Assembly (NCBI RefSeq): GCF_014042165.1 | Contig: NZ_JACDZE010000001.1 | Location: forward strand, 186,001 to 250,000 | Reading direction: 5' to 3' | DNA length: 64,000 bases | Source: Moheibacter lacus | GTDB taxonomy: Bacteria; Bacteroidota; Bacteroidia; Flavobacteriales; Weeksellaceae | Shown: one piece after another, positions 1 through 9,361 of the stretch | How positions within the stretch are numbered: position 1 is the stretch's first letter | Layout of the letters: each line of letters begins with the position of its first letter | Notes under the pieces: generated by a model | What the model was told of the DNA's origin: nothing | Database searches by the model: none | What the model saw: only the letters and a program-made list of their open reading frames with translations | Made by a program: the position numbers and the translations under genes

Positions 1-549
1 ACCGGAAAAACTTTGATTGCGCTTGCTGCTGCCATTGCGCAGAAAAAAGACTACAAACAGATTTATTTGGCGCGACCGATTGTACCGTTGAGCAATAAGG
101 ACATCGGCTATTTACCGGGCGATATCAAATCGAAAATCGATCCTTATATGCAACCGCTTTGGGACAATTTGAAATTTATCCAATATCAGTTTGACGAACA
201 AGACAAAGAATACAAACAAATCAATCTGATGGTGGAACAAGAAAAGCTGATGATCACACCACTTGCTTATATAAGAGGACGAAGTTTGTCAGACGTGATA
301 TTTATCGTGGACGAAGCCCAGAACTTAACGCCCCACGAAATCAAAACCATCATCACACGCGCCGGAGAAAACACCAAATTCATTTTTACAGGCGACATCA
401 AACAAATCGATACGCCTTATCTGGATGAACAATCCAATGGTTTGTCGTATTTAGTGGATCGCGTTCAGGGGCAGAAATTGTTTTCTCACATTCAGTTGGT
501 AAAAGGCGAACGAAGTGAATTAGCGAATTTAGCCAATGAATTGTTGTAA
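1..549 (+). CDS. phoH: PhoH family ATPase, C-terminal part (5' end outside window)
   Basis: This is the C-terminal 182 residues of a PhoH-like P-loop ATPase; the reading frame is open from base 1, so the start lies outside the window. The visible part begins inside the Walker A motif (TGKT) and contains the Walker B-like run [11 protein letters not shown] near residue 103, followed by the conserved segment [12 protein letters not shown]. In Bacteroidota the full protein usually carries an N-terminal PIN RNase domain, which would lie upstream. The family is linked to RNA metabolism and stress, but its precise role here is not shown. It stops at 549, and secDF follows after a 201-bp gap with its own promoter, so the two are probably not cotranscribed. 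Confidence 0.93.
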   Translation, partial: TGKTLIALAAAIAQKKDYKQIYLARPIVPLSNKDIGYLPGDIKSKIDPYMQPLWDNLKFIQYQFDEQDKEYKQINLMVEQEKLMITPLAYIRGRSLSDVIFIVDEAQNLTPHEIKTIITRAGENTKFIFTGDIKQIDTPYLDEQSNGLSYLVDRVQGQKLFSHIQLVKGERSELANLANELL

Positions 550-598
550 ATAGACTTTAATTTCTTGTTAAAAAAATCGAATTATCCGGCTGCAATAT

Positions 599-630
599 TT
601 TGGTTAAGTGTTCAGATACTTCTATATTTG
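599..630 (+). promoter_or_regulatory. Bacteroidota-type promoter for secDF
   Basis: TTTG at 599-602 and TATATTTG at 623-630 are separated by 20 bp, which is the canonical spacing of the Bacteroidota sigma-ABfr promoter (TTTG, 19-21 bp, TAnnTTTG). Transcription would start near 636, leaving a leader of about 115 nt before the secDF ATG at 751. Confidence 0.75.
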
Positions 631-750
631 CCCGTTAAAAAATTCTTAATAAGACACCAATTAGGGATTGTCCATCAAAGTTTTGAGGTGGAACATTCCT
701 CCTGAGATTCAGGTAGACAATTGAAAAACTAAAAAAAAAAAAACGAACAG

Positions 751-3648
751 ATGAAAGGAAAATGGCTTATAGCGGGTATTGCAATTATTCTGGGGATTCT
801 CTCCATCCGACAATTGAGTTATACCTGGTACACCAACAAAGTTGAGTGTGAGGCATATGAAAATTCGACAGACGAAGCACATGAGCAGATTGTATTGGAC
901 AGTTTGGCTAACGACACCCTGGATTTAGGGATCATCAGCTATAATTACCGCGATGCAAAAAACAAGGAAATGAAATTAGGTTTGGACCTACGTGGAGGTA
1001 TCTCTGTGATCCTTCAGGTTCAGGTTCGTGACCTTTTAGAAGATTTAGCGGATCATAGCGAAAATCCCATCTTTGTTGAAGCATTGAATTCTGCTGACAT
1101 CAAACAAAGATCTCAAGGTAACCGTGCGTATGTGGATATTTTCTTTGACGAATTTGAAAGAATCAGATCTGAAAAAGGACAGCAAAACTTGAAATATGCT
1201 TCTGCAGACCTTTTCGGAAATCGTCAAAATGCATCTTTCATCGAGTTCAACGAAACAGACGAATCCATTAAAGAAAAAATAAAAGACGATATCGATGCAA
1301 AAATCGGTACGGCTTATCAAGTAATTTCTTCCCGTATCAACCGATTTGGTGTGGTAGAACCTGTGATCCAACGTTTAGGTGGAGCTGGTGACGGACGCAT
1401 TTTGGTCGAAATGCCGGGTGAGAAAAACAAAGAAAGAATTAAAAATTTGCTACAAAGTACTGCGAAATTGGAGTTCTGGAAAGTTGAAGCCAACAACCCA
1501 CAGGTTACTTCTTATTTCAGTTCTGTTAACCCACAGAGTTTAGGTGTAAAAACTGATGCGCAGAGTTTGGCAGGAATCATTCAACCAGCTTTGGAAGGAA
1601 ATTCAATGTTTTCTGTAGCAACAAAAGATACTGCGGTGATCAATGGAATTTTGAATTCGGAGAATTTAAAAGCCAACATGCCATCCAGCATCCGAAACTT
1701 TAAATATTTCTGGGGACAAAAACCGGTTCAAACCAAAGATGCGAACACCAACGGAAAATTCCTTTCTTTATATGCTTTGAGCGGAGATGCTCAAAATGCT
1801 CCATTGCTTTTAGGTGATGTAATCGACCAAGCTTCTGGTGAAAGAAATTCAGGTTCTATCTCAAACGAACCGATTGTTTCGATGAAAATGAATGCAGAAG
1901 GTGCACAGAAATGGGGAAGAATCACGGAAGAAAACGTAGGGAATTCCATTGCAATTGTATTGGATAACACGGTATATTCTGCACCGAACATCAACGAACC
2001 GATCAAAGGAGGAAGCTCTCAGATTTCAGGAAACTTCACACTGGATGAAGCAAGAGATTTAGCTAACATCTTACAAGCAGGAAGTTTACCGGCTTCGTCA
2101 AAAATCGTACAATTGGAAGAAGTTGGGCCTTCATTAGGTCAAGAAGCGATCAATAGTTCATTGATTGCCTTTGTCGCGGTATTTGTATTGATTTTGTTTT
2201 GGATGGTATTTTACTACAGCCGTGCGGGAATCTATGCTGACATTGCCGTAACGGTCAATACTTTGTTCCTTTTAGGATTGATGGTTGGACTATTTGGTGC
2301 AACGCTTTCATTACCGGGTATTGCGGGTATTATTTTGACATTGGCGATTGCGATTGATGCGAACATCATCATCAACGAACGTGTGAAAGATGAAATGTTG
2401 CATCATGGAAAATCATTGAAAGAATCCATTTCCATTGCATATTCATGGAAAGGAGCGATTTCAGCGATTTTTGACTCCCACTTGACTTCCATTATTACAG
2501 CAGCTATCTTATTGATCTTCGGTAAAGGTCCAGTTCAAGGATTTGCAATTACATTATTGATCGGTTTATTCTGTTCCTTATTTACTGCAATTTTCTTAAC
2601 CAAATTGTTCATCGACAGAAGATTGGATCAAGGAAAAGATGTGGCATTCTTTACTTCGATTACTAAAAATTGGTTCCAAGGAATGAACATCGATTTTATG
2701 GCGAAACGTAAAATGTTCTACATCATTTCGATTGTAGTTTCTATCGCTTGTTTAGCCATTATTGCAGTTCGTGGATTTGATATGGGTGTAGATTTTGAAG
2801 GAGGTCGTACCTATACCATCCGATTTGAACAACCGGTAAGTGCAAACGATGTTAGAGTGAATTTGGAAAAAACATTGACAGACGATGATGGAACGACTAC
2901 TGCTCCGACTGTGAAGATATTTGGTCCATCCAATCAAGTTAAAGTTACGACGAAATTAAAAGCAGATCAGGAATCTACTGCCATCGATAACGAAATCAAA
3001 CAAAAGATTTATGAAGGTGTAAAATCCTTTTTACCTGCTAATTATACTTACGAACAATTCTCAAAAGACGATACAGCTATCGGAATCATGTCTGTTGTAA
3101 AAGTAGGACCTACCATTGCAGATGATACGACCAGAGCTTCCATTTTAGCGGTAATTCTAGCATTAATCGGTGTAGGTGTTTATATTTTATTCCGATTCAA
3201 ATGGCAATTTGGTGTAGGAATCGTTGCAGGTGCTCTGCATGATGTCATCGTAATTTTGGGATTATTTGCAGCTTTACATGGTATTTTGCCATTTAACTTG
3301 GAAATCGACCAGGCCTTTATCGCTGCGATTTTGACCGTAATTGGTTATTCCATCAATGACTCGGTAATTATCTTTGACCGAATCCGTGAATACATGGGCA
3401 TGTATCCAAAAATGCCTTTTGATGAATTGATCAATAAATCCACGAACAATACGCTTTCCAGAACGATGAATACTTCCATCAGTATGATTTTGGTGGTCTT
3501 GATCATCTTCATCTTCGGTGGTGAAACCATCAAAGGATTTATGTTTGCGATGTTGATCGGGGTGATTGTAGGTACTTATTCGTCAATTTATATCTCATCA
3601 CAAGTGATGTATGATTTGACCAAAAATAAAATCAAAAAGTCAAATTAA
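751..3648 (+). CDS. secDF: Protein translocase subunit SecDF (fused SecD-SecF)
   Basis: A fused SecD-SecF protein of 965 residues, the usual form in Flavobacteriia. It uses the proton motive force to drive late steps of Sec-dependent protein export across the inner membrane. The first transmembrane segment is at residues 5-22. The SecD half has the DLRGG motif near residue 79, a large periplasmic P1 domain and a membrane domain with AIAIDANIIINERVKDE. The SecF half begins near residue 645, has DFEGG near 680 and ends with the paired motifs HDVIVILG (about 830) and GYSINDSVIIFDRIRE (about 865), which carry the conserved Asp residues of the RND-type membrane core. The start ATG at 751 follows an A-rich tract. 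A bidirectional terminator sits just after the stop. Confidence 0.98.
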   Translation: MKGKWLIAGIAIILGILSIRQLSYTWYTNKVECEAYENSTDEAHEQIVLDSLANDTLDLGIISYNYRDAKNKEMKLGLDLRGGISVILQVQVRDLLEDLADHSENPIFVEALNSADIKQRSQGNRAYVDIFFDEFERIRSEKGQQNLKYASADLFGNRQNASFIEFNETDESIKEKIKDDIDAKIGTAYQVISSRINRFGVVEPVIQRLGGAGDGRILVEMPGEKNKERIKNLLQSTAKLEFWKVEANNPQVTSYFSSVNPQSLGVKTDAQSLAGIIQPALEGNSMFSVATKDTAVINGILNSENLKANMPSSIRNFKYFWGQKPVQTKDANTNGKFLSLYALSGDAQNAPLLLGDVIDQASGERNSGSISNEPIVSMKMNAEGAQKWGRITEENVGNSIAIVLDNTVYSAPNINEPIKGGSSQISGNFTLDEARDLANILQAGSLPASSKIVQLEEVGPSLGQEAINSSLIAFVAVFVLILFWMVFYYSRAGIYADIAVTVNTLFLLGLMVGLFGATLSLPGIAGIILTLAIAIDANIIINERVKDEMLHHGKSLKESISIAYSWKGAISAIFDSHLTSIITAAILLIFGKGPVQGFAITLLIGLFCSLFTAIFLTKLFIDRRLDQGKDVAFFTSITKNWFQGMNIDFMAKRKMFYIISIVVSIACLAIIAVRGFDMGVDFEGGRTYTIRFEQPVSANDVRVNLEKTLTDDDGTTTAPTVKIFGPSNQVKVTTKLKADQESTAIDNEIKQKIYEGVKSFLPANYTYEQFSKDDTAIGIMSVVKVGPTIADDTTRASILAVILALIGVGVYILFRFKWQFGVGIVAGALHDVIVILGLFAALHGILPFNLEIDQAFIAAILTVIGYSINDSVIIFDRIREYMGMYPKMPFDELINKSTNNTLSRTMNTSISMILVVLIIFIFGGETIKGFMFAMLIGVIVGTYSSIYISSQVMYDLTKNKIKKSN

Positions 3649-3670
3649 TCTTTTAGATTAACTCAATATA

Positions 3671-3706
3671 AAAAGCACATGGATTGATTTTCATGTGCTT
3701 TTTTTT
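3671..3706. terminator. Bidirectional terminator between secDF and the phosphatase gene
   Basis: AAAAGCACATG at 3671-3681 pairs with CATGTGCTTTT at 3692-3702 around a 10-nt loop. There is an A run on the left and a T run on the right, so it can end transcription from both sides of this convergent pair. Confidence 0.85.
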
Positions 3707-3709
3707 ATT

Positions 3710-4336
3710 TCAATTGGCTTTGTCTTTATCGTGAACTTCTATTGTAAATAAGCCGTTTACATTTCCATCAGCATCTACTTTTGCAGCTGATAATTTTTTC
3801 CCAAATCCTGCTCCGGTATCCAAATACCAAGCATCTGAAACTTCATCATAAGCTGGTTCATCTGTTACGATATGTCCGATGAATTGTCGTTTACCGATGT
3901 TTTTTAAAGGTTTTCGATTAAACAATTCTTCCAAATTATCTTCCATCATAGGAAAATCTGCATCTTCCGGAATTCCAGCGTGAGAAGTATATACGACACC
4001 ATTTTGCCAATGATGTGGCAGTTTCCCCATCCAATTCAAAGTTTGGATGTAATCCAAATTATAATTTTCAAATTTCTGCTTGCTGATCAAATTGATGGAA
4101 TCCCGGTAATATTCTTCAAAAAGATATTCGTTGTTTCCTTTTAAAATTACCATATTTTTTCTGTGAAGACTTTGGAGATTCATCAGAAATTCGATGACCG
4201 CAAACGTATGTTTTCCTTTGTTGACAAAGTCTCCGAGGATGATCAATTTTTCCTTTTCCGTGTCCCAATGTTTGTCCAATAGTTCCCGAAAGGTAAAATA
4301 ACAACCGTGTATATCGCCCACTATGAAATAATTCAC
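3710..4336 (-). CDS. PPP-family metallophosphoesterase with altered catalytic dyad
   Basis: A 208-residue calcineurin-like phosphoesterase of the PPP (bacterial Ser/Thr phosphatase, ApaH/PrpA-like) type. The start is GTG (4334-4336), directly before the motif region MNYFIVGDIHG. Motif I (GDIHG) is normal. Motif II reads GDFVNKG where the family has GDxxDRG, and motif III reads GNNE where the family has GNHE. The later metal-binding histidines are present in YTSHAGIP and FIGHIVTDE. So the residues expected to bind both metals are kept, but the Asp and His that form the general-acid dyad in PPP phosphatases are both Asn. It could be a much slower enzyme, one with another chemistry, or a binding protein. 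A box CAAATTTA (TAAATTTG on the coding strand) lies 15 bp upstream. Confidence 0.85.
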   Translation of the reverse strand: MNYFIVGDIHGCYFTFRELLDKHWDTEKEKLIILGDFVNKGKHTFAVIEFLMNLQSLHRKNMVILKGNNEYLFEEYYRDSINLISKQKFENYNLDYIQTLNWMGKLPHHWQNGVVYTSHAGIPEDADFPMMEDNLEELFNRKPLKNIGKRQFIGHIVTDEPAYDEVSDAWYLDTGAGFGKKLSAAKVDADGNVNGLFTIEVHDKDKAN

Positions 4337-4350
4337 AACTTGAGTTTTCT

Positions 4351-4358
4351 CAAATTTA
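4351..4358 (-). promoter_or_regulatory. Possible -7 box of the phosphatase gene
   Basis: TAAATTTG on the minus strand, matching TAnnTTTG, 14 bp ahead of the GTG start at 4336. No clear TTTG partner was seen at the expected distance. Confidence 0.4.
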
Positions 4359-4421
4359 TCGAATTAAAAAATTGGAGGCTTTAAGTTTGGGTAAAATTTG
4401 GGTTGTTTCTAGGGAAATTCT

Positions 4422-5804
4422 TTATTTTCTCTTGGCTCGCTTACGGCCTCCAATTTGAAATCGGTTTTCCAGAATCGGGTATTTTTTAAACATTTCGACT
4501 TGAAGAGATTCGTTCATTTCTGAAGCTTTTTTAAAGGCCGCTTCCCCGTTTTCTTCCTCTCCTAACAAATAGAAACAATTACTCAATTGATAATACAATT
4601 CAGCGCGATTAAAATGTTTCAAACTTCTGTAAACCGCCTCTATTGCTTTATGGTAATCCCCAATCGTAATCAATGTTTCGGTTAGTCCCAACCAATTGTA
4701 AAAATTATTGGGTTCCAATTCTACCAATCGGTAATAATCCAGCGTCGACTCTTCAAAACGAACCAATTGAATATGTAGATACGCTCTGCGTTTCCAATAA
4801 TCGATGTTCAAATTGTCCAAATCCAAAGCACGATTCAAATAATAAAGTGCCTCATCATAATTCCCGATGCTCTCATACAAATCTGAAGTCGCCACCCAAG
4901 CCTGATCCAATTGCGGATCTTCATGGATCGACTGATGGAAAGATTTTAAAGCCTTAAAAGGTTTGCCCAATTTCACATAACAACTCCCGACTTTCAAATA
5001 AGTATAAGCTGCAGAATCATCCAATTCAAGTGTTTCTTCATACACCTCAATTGCCTTTTCATAATCTTCTAACTTTTCCAAACAAGCTGCCTTTTGGGTG
5101 TAGGCCATGATGCTTTTGGGATTGATGATCGTAGCATAATCAAAAGCACGATGCGCCTCTTCATAATCTTTCATGATCACATATTGTTGCCCCAATTGCG
5201 CCCAAGCGATATCTGAATAGGGCCGTAAATCGATGTACTGCAAAAGGAATTCGATGCATTCTTTGTTCAAATGCAAATCTTCAAAACACTGGACACAAGA
5301 AAAAAAAGCAAAATCATCATCCAAATCCAATTCCAGTGCCTTTTTGAAACAATAAAGCGCTTGGCTGATTTCGTTGAGATTCAGGTATTCATTTCCCATG
5401 CAATTGTAAATATATTCGCGATCATCGCCTTGCTCCAAAGCTTTTTCATAAAATTGAATTGCTTTCTTCGGGTTATCTTTCAACGACCAAAATCGGGCTA
5501 CACAAATCAAATAATCCACATCATTTGCGCCGACTTCTTTTAAATCTTGGATCAATCCGGCCGCAGCTCTCAATTTTTCAATCGAAAGCAAGTATTCCAG
5601 TTTTTTTATTTGGATTTCAGAACTCGTCGGGTGCATATCCAGCGCATAGTCTAGCGCCTTTTTGGCATACGGCAAATCACCTACATCGAGATAATAGGCA
5701 ATAATTTCATAGAAATCTTCCGTATCAAAATAGAAGTTCTCCCGGTTATCGAGCATTTGCTCAAATCGCTCAATCAAATCATTATTTAAAAATCCATCTT
5801 CCAC
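4422..5804 (-). CDS. Tetratricopeptide repeat protein
   Basis: A cytoplasmic protein of 460 residues made almost wholly of TPR helices. Typical repeat lines such as AIQFYEKALEQGDDREYIYNCMG, ALYCFKKALELDLDDDFAF and AIEVYEETLELDDSAAYTYLK recur about every 34 residues from residue 40 to about 435, and the C-terminus ends in a basic tail (GGRKRAKRK). No signal peptide is present. TPR arrays are protein-binding scaffolds; the partner is unknown. The start is GTG at 5802-5804; the next Met (residue 17) would cut an acidic first helix (FLNNDLIERFEQML) that is typical of flavobacterial homologues, so GTG is preferred. It is followed downstream by the phosphatase gene on the same strand after 85 bp. 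Confidence 0.88.
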   Translation of the reverse strand: MEDGFLNNDLIERFEQMLDNRENFYFDTEDFYEIIAYYLDVGDLPYAKKALDYALDMHPTSSEIQIKKLEYLLSIEKLRAAAGLIQDLKEVGANDVDYLICVARFWSLKDNPKKAIQFYEKALEQGDDREYIYNCMGNEYLNLNEISQALYCFKKALELDLDDDFAFFSCVQCFEDLHLNKECIEFLLQYIDLRPYSDIAWAQLGQQYVIMKDYEEAHRAFDYATIINPKSIMAYTQKAACLEKLEDYEKAIEVYEETLELDDSAAYTYLKVGSCYVKLGKPFKALKSFHQSIHEDPQLDQAWVATSDLYESIGNYDEALYYLNRALDLDNLNIDYWKRRAYLHIQLVRFEESTLDYYRLVELEPNNFYNWLGLTETLITIGDYHKAIEAVYRSLKHFNRAELYYQLSNCFYLLGEEENGEAAFKKASEMNESLQVEMFKKYPILENRFQIGGRKRAKRK

Positions 5805-5897
5805 ACTACGAATTTAAGGAATTATTTAGGGTTTTCAGGCTTGAGAAATATCAGTTTTACACAGTTAATGAACAAGGGAAATTTGAAACTAATTATC

Positions 5898-7313
5898 CTA
5901 ACTCAAACTTTTCAACTCCTCTATAAACCTATCACCTAAATCATCTGCTTTTTCTTGTGTAGGTGCTTCGGTATAAATTCTGATGATCGGTTCTGTATTG
6001 GATTTCCGTAAATGTACCCATTGGTCAGCAAAATCGATTTTCACTCCGTCAACCGTTGAGATTCCTGTCACATTGAACGAAGTCGAAATATTTTGATTTT
6101 CATATTTCGATTGAATTTTATTTAACAATTCATCTACATTGATTTCCGGTGTCAATTCAATTTTCTTTTTGCCCATAAAATACGCAGGATAAGAAGCCCT
6201 CAATTCACTTACTTTCAATTCTTTTTCTGCCAAATGACTCAAAAACAAAGCAATCCCTACCAAAGAATCACGACCATAATGTAACTCCGGATAAATGATT
6301 CCGCCGTTTCCTTCGCCTCCTATTTTCGCACCGATTGCTTTCATTTTGGTTACAACATTGACTTCACCGACGGCAGAAGCTTCATATTTCTGTCCATGTT
6401 TTTCTGTAACATCACGCAAAGCTCTGGAAGATGATAAATTGGAAACTGTTGCCGAAGGAGTTTTCCCCAACACATAATCTGCAACTGCGACCAAAGTATA
6501 TTCCTCGCCAAACATTTCGCCGTCTTCGGAAATGATCGCTAATCGATCTACATCGGGATCGACCACAATTCCAAAATCAGCTTTTTCTTCTACCACTTTC
6601 TTCGAAATGTCCGTCAAATGTTCTTTTAAAGGTTCCGGATTATGCGGAAAATCACCTGTCGGGTCGCAATACATTTTCACATATTCCACACCCAATTTGT
6701 CCAAAAGTGGCGGAATGGAAATTCCTCCGGTAGAATTTACCGCATCGATTACGACTTTGAATTTCTTTTCAGCAATGGCTTTTGCATTGACCAACGGTAA
6801 ATTTAAAATTTGGTCGATGTGCAATTGAATCGCATTTTCAAAGGTTTCGTATTTTCCCAAATCATCGACTTCTGCAAACTTAAATTCATCTGCTTCTGCA
6901 ATTCTCAAGATTTCAGCACCATCATCTCCTGAAACGAATTCGCCTTTGGCGTTCAATAATTTCAAAGCATTCCATTGTTTCGGATTATGGCTTGCCGTTA
7001 AAATAATTCCACCATCAGCCTTGAAGTGCGGTACCATCACCTCAACCGTCGGTGTAGTAGACAACCCCAAATCAACCACATCTATTCCCAACCCGATCAG
7101 AGTTGAACTCACCAAACTGGAGATCATTTCGCCTGAAATTCGGGCATCACGACCGATGATGACTTTCAATTTTTTATCGGTTGTGGAGATTGTTGAAGCA
7201 AGCCAAGTGCCATAAGCAGCTGCAAATTTTACAGTATCGATGGGAGTAAGGTTATTGTTGATGGCTCCGCCGATGGTTCCGCGGATGCCGGAAATGGATT
7301 TGATTAAAGACAT
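5898..7313 (-). CDS. glmM: Phosphoglucosamine mutase GlmM
   Basis: A 471-residue alpha-D-phosphohexomutase. It most likely converts glucosamine-6-phosphate to glucosamine-1-phosphate for UDP-GlcNAc and cell-wall synthesis. The active-site phosphoserine loop TASHN is at residues 106-110 (Ser108), the Mg-binding loop DPDVDR at 252-257, the sugar-binding loop GEGNGG at 333-338, and the phosphate-binding segment near NTEPIIRIYTE towards the end. Length and the GEGNGG loop fit the flavobacterial GlmM group better than phosphoglucomutase; a phosphomannomutase role cannot be excluded from sequence alone. Start ATG at 7313 gives the conserved MSLIKSISGIRGTIGG opening. A second, larger mutase of the superfamily lies at 18566-20272. 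Confidence 0.93.
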   Translation of the reverse strand: MSLIKSISGIRGTIGGAINNNLTPIDTVKFAAAYGTWLASTISTTDKKLKVIIGRDARISGEMISSLVSSTLIGLGIDVVDLGLSTTPTVEVMVPHFKADGGIILTASHNPKQWNALKLLNAKGEFVSGDDGAEILRIAEADEFKFAEVDDLGKYETFENAIQLHIDQILNLPLVNAKAIAEKKFKVVIDAVNSTGGISIPPLLDKLGVEYVKMYCDPTGDFPHNPEPLKEHLTDISKKVVEEKADFGIVVDPDVDRLAIISEDGEMFGEEYTLVAVADYVLGKTPSATVSNLSSSRALRDVTEKHGQKYEASAVGEVNVVTKMKAIGAKIGGEGNGGIIYPELHYGRDSLVGIALFLSHLAEKELKVSELRASYPAYFMGKKKIELTPEINVDELLNKIQSKYENQNISTSFNVTGISTVDGVKIDFADQWVHLRKSNTEPIIRIYTEAPTQEKADDLGDRFIEELKSLS

Positions 7314-7400
7314 ATCGTATTTAAATTTGGATGCTAAAGTACATCATTTGGTGGAATTCCTTAAAGTCTTGAATTAACAGTTGGATTAAATTTTAATTAC

Positions 7401-7408
7401 TAAATTTG
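7401..7408 (+). promoter_or_regulatory. Possible -7 box of the GlsB-like gene
   Basis: TAAATTTG at 7401-7408 matches TAnnTTTG, 22 bp before the ATG at 7431. A TTGG at 7381-7384 could be the upstream element, but the 17-bp spacing is short. Confidence 0.45.
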
Positions 7409-7430
7409 ATAAAATCAAAATCTTAAAATT

Positions 7431-7748
7431 ATGGAAACAACATCTGTACTCATTTTCGGCGCCATCGAAGGCGTTTGGAGTTTTCTGGTTTATTTGGTAT
7501 TCGGTTTGATTGCAGCCGGAATCGCAAAGGCGATTACTCCCGGTAAAGATCCCGGAGGCTTTATCATTTCTTCTATCATCGGTATCGTTGGTGCTTATCT
7601 TGGTCATAGCATGAGAGCATGGTTGGGGTTGGATACGGACAATGAATTGAATTTCCTGAGTATTTCTGACTGGATTTTTACGGTTGGTGGTGCTTTAATT
7701 TTATTGTTTGTTTGGAAATTGATTTCAAAAATGTTTTCTAGATCCTAA
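7431..7748 (+). CDS. GlsB/YeaQ/YmgE family membrane stress protein
   Basis: A 105-residue membrane protein of the GlsB/YeaQ/YmgE family (formerly called transglycosylase-associated protein). Three hydrophobic segments are seen at about residues 18-36, 46-64 and 82-99, with the family's Gly-rich signature GLIAAGIAKAITPGKDPGGF between the first two. Family members are small inner-membrane proteins often induced by stress; no enzymatic activity is established. The gene stands alone between the divergent glmM and the convergent lpdA, with a likely promoter at 7401 and a terminator at 7766, so it is a monocistronic unit. Confidence 0.88.
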   Translation: METTSVLIFGAIEGVWSFLVYLVFGLIAAGIAKAITPGKDPGGFIISSIIGIVGAYLGHSMRAWLGLDTDNELNFLSISDWIFTVGGALILLFVWKLISKMFSRS

Positions 7749-7765
7749 TCAGATTTCATCTATAT

Positions 7766-7801
7766 AAAAAATCCGGAAACCTAAAGTCTCCGGATTTTTT
7801 T
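7766..7801. terminator. Bidirectional terminator between the GlsB-like gene and lpdA
   Basis: AAAAAATCCGGA pairs with TCCGGATTTTTT around an 11-nt loop; A and T runs on either side serve both convergent genes. Confidence 0.88.
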
Positions 7802-7818
7802 ATGTTTTAATTGTTCAT

Positions 7819-9222
7819 CTAAACATGCAATGGGCGTTTTTCTGTCGCATCAAGTGCGGCTTCTTTAACGGCCTCAGCGTACGAAGGATGTGCATGTGAC
7901 ATTCTTGCAAGATCTTCAGCACTTGCGCGGAATTCCATGGCTGTAACGCCTTCGTGAATCAAATCGGCAGCTCGGGCTCCTATCATGTGGAAACCAAGGA
8001 TTTCATCGGTTTTTGCGTCTGAAATGATTTTTACCAAACCGTCGATATCTCCTGAAGCACGGCTTCTACCTAGAGCACGCATCGGGAAACTTCCGACTTT
8101 GATCGCCACTCCTGCTTCTTTTAATTCTTCTTCCGTTTTCCCAACTCCGGCAACTTCCGGCCAAGTATACACAACTCCCGGAATCAAATTATAATTGATA
8201 TGTGGTTTTTGTCCGGCCAATTGTTCTGCAACCAAAACACCTTCTTCAGATGCTTTATGCGCTAACATTGCTCCTTGAACCACATCACCAATCGCATAAA
8301 TATTGGTCACATTGGTTTGTAGATGATCATTGACTTTTACTCTTCCGCGTTCGTCTAATTCTACGCCGGCATTTTCAAGTCCCAATCCTTCTGTATATGG
8401 TTTTCTTCCTACTGAAACCAAAACATAATCACCTTCGAAACTTAATTCTTCGCCTTTTTTATTTTTTGCGGTAACTTTTACATTGTCACCATTTCTTTCT
8501 ACTGCAGAAACACCTGTAGAAAGTTGGAATTTCATTCCTTGTTTTTTCAATACTTTTTGCAATTCTTTGGACATCGTTCCATCCATTCCCGGAATGATTT
8601 TGTCCATATACTCCACTACGGTAACTTCTGATCCTAATCGCAAATAAACGGAACCTAATTCTAAACCGATGACTCCTCCACCGATTACGATAAGGTGTTT
8701 CGGGATTTCTTTCAATTTTAAGGCTTCTGTTGAAGTAATGATTCTTTCTTTATCCAAATTGATAAATGGTAAACTGGAAGGTTTAGAACCGGTAGCGATG
8801 ATGGTATATTTGGATTCGATGACTTCAGCCGAACCATCATTTTTTGTCACTTTCACTTTTGTAGCACTTTCAAAACTTCCAACACCTTCAAAAACGGTGA
8901 TTTTGTTTTTGTCCATCAAATACTTAATTCCACCTGTAGTTTGGTCTACCACTTCTTGTTTTCTTTCTATCATTCTTGCCAAATTGGCTTTGGGTGGATT
9001 GATTTCGATACCATGGTTTTCAAAATTATGCGCAGCATTATGGAAATGTTCTGAACTGTCCAAAAGGGCTTTTGAAGGAATACAACCAACATTTAAGCAG
9101 GTCCCGCCTAGTGTTGGATACTTTTCTATGATGGCTGTTTTAAATCCCAATTGTGCGGCACGAATAGCAGCAACATAACCTCCCGGGCCAGAACCGATTA
9201 CCGTTATATCAAATGAACTCAT
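7819..9222 (-). CDS. lpdA: Dihydrolipoyl dehydrogenase (E3)
   Basis: A 467-residue flavoprotein that reoxidises lipoamide on 2-oxoacid dehydrogenase complexes and on the glycine cleavage H protein, passing electrons to NAD+. FAD-binding GSGPGG is at residues 10-15, the redox disulfide GGTCLNVGCIPSK has Cys42 and Cys47, an NAD-binding GGGVIGLELG lies near residue 180, and the C-terminal HAHPSYAE holds the catalytic His (about 445) and Glu of the partner subunit. Full length. No E1 or E2 genes are next to it; gcvP, which needs the same E3, is elsewhere in the window. A TAAATTTG box lies about 31 bp upstream. Confidence 0.97.
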   Translation of the reverse strand: MSSFDITVIGSGPGGYVAAIRAAQLGFKTAIIEKYPTLGGTCLNVGCIPSKALLDSSEHFHNAAHNFENHGIEINPPKANLARMIERKQEVVDQTTGGIKYLMDKNKITVFEGVGSFESATKVKVTKNDGSAEVIESKYTIIATGSKPSSLPFINLDKERIITSTEALKLKEIPKHLIVIGGGVIGLELGSVYLRLGSEVTVVEYMDKIIPGMDGTMSKELQKVLKKQGMKFQLSTGVSAVERNGDNVKVTAKNKKGEELSFEGDYVLVSVGRKPYTEGLGLENAGVELDERGRVKVNDHLQTNVTNIYAIGDVVQGAMLAHKASEEGVLVAEQLAGQKPHINYNLIPGVVYTWPEVAGVGKTEEELKEAGVAIKVGSFPMRALGRSRASGDIDGLVKIISDAKTDEILGFHMIGARAADLIHEGVTAMEFRASAEDLARMSHAHPSYAEAVKEAALDATEKRPLHV

Positions 9223-9252
9223 AAATGATTTTTGTTTGAATTTTTAAAAGCC

Positions 9253-9260
9253 CAAATTTA
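9253..9260 (-). promoter_or_regulatory. Possible -7 box of lpdA
   Basis: TAAATTTG on the minus strand, 30 bp before the lpdA ATG at 9222. No good upstream element was identified. Confidence 0.45.
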
Positions 9261-9361
9261 ACTATTATCTCCGAGTTTGTCGGAATGATATTAATAAAAA
9301 ATCCAATTTACACGCAACCTTTTAAGCGATTTCACGTCATTACAACAGAAAATTAAAAAAA

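Noticed and set aside
668-724. 18-codon frame in the secDF leader as a regulatory peptide gene
   Set aside because: Only a TTG start, no signal sequence and no ribosome-binding context; kept as a remark in the leader finding, not as a gene.
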